From positions 1 to 5,502 of the forward strand of contig CABQHZ010000105.1 of assembly GCA_902464175.1 (NCBI GenBank): a stretch of DNA of 5,502 bases. The letters are read 5' to 3'. This document shows positions 1 to 4,457 of the stretch, one piece after another. Below the pieces are notes generated by a model, which saw only the letters and a list, made by a program, of their open reading frames with translations, was not told the DNA's origin and made no database searches. This DNA comes from an uncultured Collinsella sp. Its GTDB lineage: Bacteria; Actinomycetota; Coriobacteriia; Coriobacteriales; Coriobacteriaceae. A program made the position numbers and the translations under genes. Position 1 is the stretch's first letter. The number at the start of each line of letters is the position of its first letter.

Positions 1-117
1 ACGGTTCAAACGTAGTAGATAGGCCGCTTTCGTGGTTCCGCGCCAAAACAGTCTTTTTTGAGCGAAGTGGCGGGTGGTATCCTTGGTAGCCCTGTGCTGC
101 AAACGCACCTTAAACGC

Positions 118-123
118 AAGGAG
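118..123 (+). promoter_or_regulatory. Ribosome binding site of tex
   Basis: AAGGAG sits 4 nt before the ATG at 128. It decides the start against the in-frame GTG at 74, which has no purine-rich site upstream. The rest of 1-117 shows a T-run at 54-59 but no promoter I can defend. Confidence 0.75.
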
Positions 124-127
124 TTCC

Positions 128-2275
128 ATGGATCTTATCGCCCAGCTCGCCCGCGAGCTCAACCTTAAGGCCGCCAACGTCGAGGCGGCCGTCAAGCTCA
201 TCGACGAGGGCAACACCATCCCCTTCATTTCGCGCTACCGCAAGGAAGCCACGGGCGGCATGGACGACGTCGCCCTGCACGCGCTCGATGAGCGCCTGTC
301 CTACCTGCGCAACCTTGAGCAGCGTAAAGACGATGTCATCCTGCTCATCGACGCTCAGGGCAAACTCACGCCCGAGCTCGAGCAGCAGATTCGCGAGGCC
401 ACGCAGCTCCAGCGCGTCGAGGACCTCTACAAGCCCTACCGCAAAAAGCGCATGACCCGCGCGCAGAAGGCACGCGAGGCCGGCCTGGAGCCGCTCGCCA
501 ACATGATCATCATGCAGGCATCCGCCAAGGGCAGCGCGCTCGATGCCGCCGCGGCCTACGTCAACGAGGACGCCGGCTTCGACACCGCCGAGAAAGCGCT
601 CGCAGGTGCGGCCGACATTGTGGCCGAGACGGTGGCAGAGGACCCCGAGAACGTCGCCGACCTGCGCGCCTTTACGCAAAACACCGCCGATATCGTCGTC
701 GAGGCAACCGACCCCGCCGAGAAGACTCCCTACGAGCCCTATTACAACTTTGACGAGCCGCTGCGCCGTATACCCAACCACCGCGTGCTGGCTATCGACC
801 GCGGTGAGCGCGAGGGCAAGCTCCGCGTGCGCGTGAACGTCGACGGCGCTGCCGCCACGGCGCGCCTCGGCAGCCGCTGGCCCCGCCGCCAAGGCGTCTT
901 CGCGCCGGTCTTCGACTCCGCCATCGCCGACGGCTACAAGCGCCTCATGGCTCCCTCGCTGGAGCGCGAGGCTCGCGCCAAGCTCACCGTTCGCGCCCAG
1001 ACCGAGGCCATCAACGTCTTTGCCAAGAATCTTGAGGGCCTGCTCTCGGCCCGCCCCGTCCGCGGCGCCCGCGTGCTTGCGCTCGATCCGGGCTATCGCA
1101 CCGGCTGCAAGGTCGCCGTCATGGACGAGACCGGCAAGCTGCTCGACCATGGCGTGGTCTACCCCACCAAGCCGCGCCACGACGTCGCCGGCACCAAGCG
1201 CGAGCTCGCCCGCCTCGTCAAGAAGGACGGCGTCAACACCATCGTCATCGGCAACGGCACCGCCAGCCGCGAGACCGAGGAAGTAGTCTCGGAGTTCATC
1301 GCCGAGCAGGCGCCCTCGCTGCGCTACACCATCGTCAACGAGGCCGGCGCGTCGGTGTACTCCGCCTCCGAGCTCGCGAGCCAGGAGTATCCCGATCTGG
1401 ATGTCACCGTACGTGGCGCCATGAGCCTGGGCCGCCGTCTGCAAGACCCGCTGGCAGAGCTCGTCAAGATTCCGCCCCAGTCCATCGGCGTGGGTCAGTA
1501 CCAGCACGACCTTGACCAGGCCGAGCTTTCGCGCACGCTGGGCCACGTGGTGGAAGACGTCGTCAACCGCGTGGGCGTCGATGTAAACACCGCAAGCGCG
1601 AGCCTGCTGGGCTACGTGTCGGGCATTACGCCAAGCGTGGCCAAAAACATCGTGGCCTACCGCGAGGAAAACGGCGCCTTTACCGATCGCCGCCAGCTCA
1701 AGAAGGTCCCTAAGCTGGGACCCAAGGCATATCTCAACGCCGCGGGCTTTTTGCGCATCAGCGGCGGCAAGAACCCGCTCGACGCGACGAGCGTCCACCC
1801 CGAGAGCTACGAGGTGGCCACGTCCGTCCTGGAGCGCGCCGGCGTGGCGGCCAGCGAGCTCAGCCGCGGCGGCGTGCCCGATATCGAGCGCCGCCTGGGC
1901 AGCATTTCGGCACTGGCAAGCGACCTGGACTGTGGCACCCTGACGCTCATCGACATCGTCAACGAGCTCAAGAAGCCCGGCCGCGACCCGCGCGACGACG
2001 CGCCCGAGGTGGTCTTTAGCCGCTCGGCGCTTTCCATCGACGACCTGGAGCCCGGCATGGAGCTCAAGGGAACGGTGCGCAACGTTGTGGACTTTGGCGC
2101 CTTCGTCGACGTGGGCGTGCACCAGGACGGCCTCGTGCACATCTCCAAGCTCGCCAACCGCTTCGTCAAGCACCCGAGCGACGTGGTGCGCGTCGGCGAC
2201 ACGGTCAAGGTGTGGGTCGAGAAGGTCGATCGCGACCGCAAGAAGATCTCCCTCACCATGGTGCAGGGGAAGTAA
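128..2275 (+). CDS. tex: Tex family RNA-binding transcriptional accessory protein (S1 domain)
   Basis: Complete 715-residue protein, close to the usual Tex/YhgF length of about 720-785. Seen in order: an N-terminal Tex helical domain with the family signature PFISRYRKEATGG at 32-44; a YqgF/RNase H-like domain opening with LDPGYRTG at 319-326 and carrying GNGTASRETE at 375-384; the conserved NEAGASVYS stretch around E405 and IGVGQYQHD at 453-461; helix-hairpin-helix repeats over about 485-545, with VHPE at 556-559 just after; and a C-terminal S1 RNA-binding domain, about 643-713, with GTVRNVVDFGAF. Family knowledge: Tex is a cytoplasmic nucleic-acid-binding protein linked to transcription and toxin-gene expression; its exact biochemical role is unsettled. 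The start at 128 is preferred over the GTG at 74 because AAGGAG lies at 118-123 and the family N-terminus begins at MDLIAQLAREL. It converges on the transaldolase gene. No truncation or frameshift is seen. Confidence 0.96.
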   Translation: MDLIAQLARELNLKAANVEAAVKLIDEGNTIPFISRYRKEATGGMDDVALHALDERLSYLRNLEQRKDDVILLIDAQGKLTPELEQQIREATQLQRVEDLYKPYRKKRMTRAQKAREAGLEPLANMIIMQASAKGSALDAAAAYVNEDAGFDTAEKALAGAADIVAETVAEDPENVADLRAFTQNTADIVVEATDPAEKTPYEPYYNFDEPLRRIPNHRVLAIDRGEREGKLRVRVNVDGAAATARLGSRWPRRQGVFAPVFDSAIADGYKRLMAPSLEREARAKLTVRAQTEAINVFAKNLEGLLSARPVRGARVLALDPGYRTGCKVAVMDETGKLLDHGVVYPTKPRHDVAGTKRELARLVKKDGVNTIVIGNGTASRETEEVVSEFIAEQAPSLRYTIVNEAGASVYSASELASQEYPDLDVTVRGAMSLGRRLQDPLAELVKIPPQSIGVGQYQHDLDQAELSRTLGHVVEDVVNRVGVDVNTASASLLGYVSGITPSVAKNIVAYREENGAFTDRRQLKKVPKLGPKAYLNAAGFLRISGGKNPLDATSVHPESYEVATSVLERAGVAASELSRGGVPDIERRLGSISALASDLDCGTLTLIDIVNELKKPGRDPRDDAPEVVFSRSALSIDDLEPGMELKGTVRNVVDFGAFVDVGVHQDGLVHISKLANRFVKHPSDVVRVGDTVKVWVEKVDRDRKKISLTMVQGK

Positions 2276-2289
2276 ACCGCCAAAGCAAG

Positions 2290-2332
2290 GGTACCCCCTG
2301 TAGCAGTGTGCAAAATCGCGAGTATTCTGCAA
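2290..2332 (+). repeat. Left arm of a 43-bp imperfect inverted repeat
   Basis: This arm begins 15 bp after the tex stop codon. It reads GGTACCCCC, 9 variable bases, GTGCAAAAT, then CGCGAGTATTCTGCAA. The reverse complement of 2453-2495 has the same blocks with identical spacing: GGTACCCCC and GTGCAAAAT match perfectly, the third block matches 13 of 16, and the 9-base spacer matches only 2 of 9. In total 33 of 43 positions agree by hand count. Conserved blocks around a free spacer suggest either a family of dispersed repeats or a protein-binding site present in two copies. No encoded protein is plausible here. Confidence 0.8.
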
Positions 2333-2371
2333 TTTCCGCCGTTCCGAACGCCCCACAGAGACAATGACTTC

Positions 2372-2419
2372 AAAAACAGCCCCCGTTTTAGCGTCATCAG
2401 AGCCAAAACGGGGGCTGTT
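2372..2419 (-). terminator. Rho-independent terminator-like hairpin for leftward transcription
   Basis: A perfect 15-bp stem pairs 2375-2389 (AACAGCCCCCGTTTT) with 2405-2419 (AAAACGGGGGCTGTT) around a 15-nt loop. Read on the minus strand, the stem runs into five consecutive T (2376 down to 2372, two of them within the stem). That fits a terminator for the transaldolase transcript arriving from the right. Read on the plus strand the stem is followed by CCGTGCTTCG with no U-tract, so for tex it would be at best a weak terminator or an mRNA 3'-end stabiliser. It lies 238 bp past the transaldolase stop and about 100 bp past the tex stop. Confidence 0.75.
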
Positions 2420-2452
2420 CCGTGCTTCGACCAGATGGTAAAAGCCTTTACT

Positions 2453-2495
2453 TTGCTGAATACTCTCAATTTTGCACGGCGCAGGCGGGGGTACC
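2453..2495 (-). repeat. Right arm of a 43-bp imperfect inverted repeat
   Basis: This is the partner of 2290-2332 in opposite orientation: TTGCTGAATACTCTCA, ATTTTGCAC, a 9-base spacer, GGGGGTACC. The two arms bracket the terminator stem nearly symmetrically, with about 42 bp on the left and 33 bp on the right between arm and stem. Together they make a 206-bp palindromic unit from 2290 to 2495, which could fold as a long interrupted cruciform or be a small non-autonomous element. Confidence 0.8.
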
Positions 2496-2502
2496 TTTGT
2501 CC

Positions 2503-2521
2503 ACGGCAGGATATGGAAGCC
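2503..2521 (-). repeat. 19-bp direct repeat, displaced copy of the transaldolase 3' end
   Basis: ACGGCAGGATATGGAAGCC at 2503-2521 is identical to 2659-2677. On the minus strand the second copy encodes the final residues GFHILP of the transaldolase plus the first base of its stop codon. Similarity ends sharply at both sides, so only this short tail is duplicated. The copies start 156 bp apart and enclose the hairpin at 2555-2626. A perfect 19-mer this close is very unlikely by chance. Confidence 0.85.
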
Positions 2522-2554
2522 TATCACCAACCTACTGGCAAGTTCGTGTCGGCA

Positions 2555-2626
2555 GCCCCGGCCTTTCCTTTGCCTAGCGCGACCCTCGCGAAGCGCGTGA
2601 GCGATAGGGAAAGGAAAGGCCGGGGC
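2555..2626. repeat. Long GC-rich intergenic hairpin
   Basis: A perfect 17-bp stem pairs 2555-2571 (GCCCCGGCCTTTCCTTT) with 2610-2626. After a G/G mismatch the pairing continues with CCTA (2573-2576) against TAGG (2605-2608), so the interrupted stem spans about 22 positions. The central part contains further short self-complementary pieces (CTCGCG and CGCGTGAG). Neither strand has a T-run beyond the stem, so it is not a standard intrinsic terminator. It may be a REP-like palindromic repeat or a structured part of the 3' untranslated region of the leftward transcript. Confidence 0.75.
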
Positions 2627-2656
2627 GAGCAGCCCGCGGCGTAGTCAGTGTTCGCG

Positions 2657-3361
2657 TTACGGCAGGATATGGAAGCCGAGCGAGGCGATATCCTTGGCAA
2701 AGCCGCGGACGGTGTCGAGCGAGACCTCGTACGGGTCGCGGCCGATGTTCTTGCGCTTGGCCAGGATGCTATTGGGCACCGTGATGATCTGGCAACCGCA
2801 GGCTTCTGCCTGGTAGATATTGATGAGCTCGCGCGTGGACGCCCACAGGACCTCGCAGTTGGGCTTGGCGGCAGCCTTCTTGACCGACTCCGTCATAAAC
2901 GGAATGGGATCGACGCCGGTATCGGCAATGCGGCCGGCAAAGAGCGAAATGATGGACGGCGTCTCGGCGTCAACGGCCTCGACCATCTCGTCGACCTGCT
3001 CGGGCGTAAAGATGGTGGTGACGTTGACCTTGATACCGCCGGCCGAAAGCTTGCGCACCAGCTCGGCGGTGGACTCACCCTTGGTGGTCACGCACGGAAT
3101 CTTGACGTAGACGTTATCTGCCCAGGTAGCGATCTCGCGGGCCTCGACCTCCATGGTCTCGACGTCGTCGGCAAAGACCTCAAACGAGACGGACACATCG
3201 GTGATGTGGGCCAGGACCTCCTTGGCAAACGCGCGGTAATCCGTCACGCCGCCCTTCTTCATAAGGGACGGGTTGGTCGTGAAACCCTGAACGTTGCCGT
3301 TCTCGTACATGTCGAGCATGCCCTCGAGGTTTGCACCGTCAGCGAACACCTTGATTGCCAT
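2657..3361 (-). CDS. Short transaldolase (TalC/MipB, fructose-6-phosphate aldolase superfamily)
   Basis: A 234-residue class I aldolase of the single-domain transaldolase type; relatives are about 212-220 residues. Motifs visible: FADGANLEGM at 6-15, TTNPSL at 28-33 (the family signature), VKIP at 86-89 with K87 as the expected Schiff-base lysine, NVTTIFTPEQ at 113-122, GRIADTG at 143-149, and ASTR at 174-177. Family knowledge: transaldolases transfer a dihydroxyacetone unit between sugar phosphates in the cytosolic non-oxidative pentose phosphate pathway. Position 118 is Phe, as in transaldolases (E. coli TalB F178 and B. subtilis TalC/MipB); true fructose-6-phosphate aldolases have Tyr there (E. 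coli FsaA Y131). I therefore infer transaldolase activity despite the likely automatic label of F6P aldolase. The start at 3361 is chosen over an ATG at 3385 because AAAGGA precedes it and the family N-terminus starts at MAIKVFAD. The last codons are duplicated 156 bp downstream. Confidence 0.9.
   Translation of the reverse strand: MAIKVFADGANLEGMLDMYENGNVQGFTTNPSLMKKGGVTDYRAFAKEVLAHITDVSVSFEVFADDVETMEVEAREIATWADNVYVKIPCVTTKGESTAELVRKLSAGGIKVNVTTIFTPEQVDEMVEAVDAETPSIISLFAGRIADTGVDPIPFMTESVKKAAAKPNCEVLWASTRELINIYQAEACGCQIITVPNSILAKRKNIGRDPYEVSLDTVRGFAKDIASLGFHILP
2659..2677 (-). repeat. 19-bp direct repeat, in-gene copy
   Basis: This copy overlaps the last coding codons of the transaldolase gene and is identical to 2503-2521. 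On the minus strand the in-gene copy is followed by the rest of TAA, whereas the displaced copy runs into TGG and stays open. Confidence 0.85.
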
Positions 3362-3370
3362 CTGCCTGAT

Positions 3371-3376
3371 TCCTTT
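3371..3376 (-). promoter_or_regulatory. Ribosome binding site of the transaldolase gene
   Basis: AAAGGA on the minus strand lies 9 nt before the ATG at 3361. The alternative in-frame ATG at 3385 has only CGGCCGT-type sequence upstream and no Shine-Dalgarno match. Confidence 0.75.
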
Positions 3377-3466
3377 CGTTAGCATACGGCCGATAAACTG
3401 CTAAACACTTTACCTATGTTTATCAAGGCGTGAACTGCAGGTTTTTATCTTCTCGGCGAACGGTAT

Positions 3467-3482
3467 AAACACCTCAGTGTTT
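3467..3482. promoter_or_regulatory. Perfect small palindrome in the spacer, possible operator or weak hairpin
   Basis: AAACAC-CTCA-GTGTTT is a 6-bp perfect inverted repeat with a 4-nt centre, midway in the 193-bp spacer between the HAD phosphatase and transaldolase genes (3362-3554). It could be a regulator site upstream of the transaldolase gene, or a weak hairpin after the HAD gene; no T-run follows. The spacer also has octamers TTTATCAA (3419-3426) and TTGATAAA (3486-3493), which are reverse complements flanking it. I see no convincing -35/-10 pair or strong terminator in this spacer. Confidence 0.35.
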
Positions 3483-3554
3483 GGATTGATAAATCGATTG
3501 AGCATGCAAAAGCAAAGAGTCGCAGTTTAAGCAAACGTCAGAAGGCGAGATTCA

Positions 3555-4382
3555 TTAGATGAGGCCGAAATGCTGCATCGCTGTGACGGTGCCGTCGTGT
3601 GCAACATCGTCGGTCACGTAGTCGGCGAGCGCCTTGACCTCGGGCATGGCGTTGCCCATGGCGACAGCCGTCTCGACGGCGGCGAGCATGCCCAGGTCGT
3701 TGCCCGAATCGCCAAAGCCAAAGGTGCGCGCGTTGCCAGAACGGCCCAGATACTCAAGCGCCCGCGCCACGCCCACGCCCTTGTCGATGCCCTTGGGGCT
3801 CAGCTCGCGATTCTGGCCGCCGGTGTTGCACAGCTCAAAGTTGCGATCGATAAAGCCGTCGTCGTTGGCCACGCGAACCAGGTTGGGCGCGTTGAGGCAT
3901 ACCTTGCCCACGCGCAGGCGACCGTCGATGCGCATCTCCTCGGCGCCATGCACCACAGAGGCACCGATCAAAGACGACTGCTCAGCGCCCGCGGGCTCCA
4001 GCGCAAAGGTCGCAGCGTTGGCCTCGAAAAAAGCCTCGCCGCCCGCCACAGTAATACGACGTGCGAGCTCCTCAACAATGTCTTCGTCAAAGCAGTCCTC
4101 ATGCACCACGCTGCCCTCGACCTCAAGCGTGGCGCCCGCCATGGCAACGACGCCCGCGGGGTCGAGCGCACGCAGACTATCGGCGATGAGCCACAGGGGA
4201 CGTCCCGTGCAGATAAACGCCTTGTGCCCCGCGTGGCGCAGACGGTGAAACGCCTCGATGACTGCCTGCGAGGGACGCACCGCCGAAAAATCCTTATCGG
4301 TCATGTTGTCGGGGTCAAACGACGTTAGCGTGCCGTCCACGTCAAAAAAGAGCACGGCGGAATCGGGGCACGCATCAATCAT
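3555..4382 (-). CDS. HAD superfamily hydrolase, Cof-type (subfamily IIB) phosphatase
   Basis: A 275-residue cytosolic protein of usual length for Cof-type HAD phosphatases. Four HAD motifs are visible: FFDVDGTL at 12-19 with nucleophile D14 and acid/base D16; the second-motif Thr, T59, in ICTGRP; K201 in the SPKGIDKGVGV segment; and GFGDSGND at 222-229 with Mg-binding D225 and D229. The middle region, about residues 85-190, fits the IIB cap that sets substrate specificity. Family knowledge: these enzymes remove phosphate from sugar phosphates, nucleotides or cofactors such as pyridoxal phosphate or FMN. The actual substrate cannot be read from the sequence. The start at 4382 is preferred over the upstream ATG at 4418 because AAAGGA lies 6 nt before it, and the longer form would add 12 residues and reach further into the divergent promoter. 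It is oriented with the downstream transaldolase gene, with a 193-bp gap. Confidence 0.92.
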   Translation of the reverse strand: MIDACPDSAVLFFDVDGTLTSFDPDNMTDKDFSAVRPSQAVIEAFHRLRHAGHKAFICTGRPLWLIADSLRALDPAGVVAMAGATLEVEGSVVHEDCFDEDIVEELARRITVAGGEAFFEANAATFALEPAGAEQSSLIGASVVHGAEEMRIDGRLRVGKVCLNAPNLVRVANDDGFIDRNFELCNTGGQNRELSPKGIDKGVGVARALEYLGRSGNARTFGFGDSGNDLGMLAAVETAVAMGNAMPEVKALADYVTDDVAHDGTVTAMQHFGLI

Positions 4383-4388
4383 ATGGGT

Positions 4389-4394
4389 TCCTTT
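4389..4394 (-). promoter_or_regulatory. Ribosome binding site of the HAD phosphatase gene
   Basis: AAAGGA on the minus strand with 6-nt spacing to the ATG at 4382. It is the same hexamer as in front of the transaldolase gene and decides the start against the upstream ATG at 4418. Confidence 0.75.
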
Positions 4395-4424
4395 CGAGAA
4401 TAAGGGCAAACGAAGCATCCATCA

Positions 4425-4430
4425 TATAAT
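4425..4430 (+). promoter_or_regulatory. Consensus -10 box, probable promoter of the RlmL-like gene
   Basis: A perfect TATAAT lies 27 bp before the ATG at 4458, giving a predicted leader of about 20 nt. No recognisable TTGACA-like -35 is present at 16-18 bp spacing, and there is no TGn extension. On the opposite strand the overlapping TATGAT (4426 down to 4421) could serve the divergent HAD gene, so the two promoters may share this A/T-rich core in the 75-bp gap. Confidence 0.5.
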
Positions 4431-4445
4431 GGAGCGACGCAACCA

Positions 4446-4451
4446 GAGAGG
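4446..4451 (+). promoter_or_regulatory. Ribosome binding site of the RlmL-like gene
   Basis: GAGAGG with 6-nt spacing supports the ATG at 4458, which also matches the family N-terminus (a short strand followed by a helix, as in RlmL). Confidence 0.65.
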
Positions 4452-4457
4452 TCACCC

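Noticed and set aside
1..117. Possible promoter or terminator remnant upstream of tex (T-run at 54-59, TATCCT at 78-83)
   Set aside because: No -35 at proper spacing to TATCCT and no stable stem before the T-run could be found, so neither is called.
110..2530. An 806-codon open frame on the minus strand opposite tex
   Set aside because: It is the antisense shadow of the Tex gene caused by high-GC codon use. Its translation is low-complexity A/V/G/D-rich with no family motif, and it has no ribosome binding site at its start.
2306..2644. A 112-codon plus-strand frame in the gap after tex
   Set aside because: It runs through the inverted repeat, the terminator stem and the second hairpin, lacks a Shine-Dalgarno site, and its translation has no recognisable motif. 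Repeats explain the region better.
2648..3382. A 244-codon plus-strand frame opposite the transaldolase gene
   Set aside because: It is the antisense shadow of a clearly recognised transaldolase; the peptide is H/D/G/L-rich as expected from complementing its codons.
3510..3550. Possible terminator after the HAD gene (GTTT-AAGC-AAAC)
   Set aside because: The stem is only 4 bp and A/T-only except one pair, with no T-run, so it is too weak to call.
3570..4328. Plus-strand frames opposite the HAD phosphatase gene
   Set aside because: The minus-strand frame carries all four HAD motifs, and the opposite frames have none.
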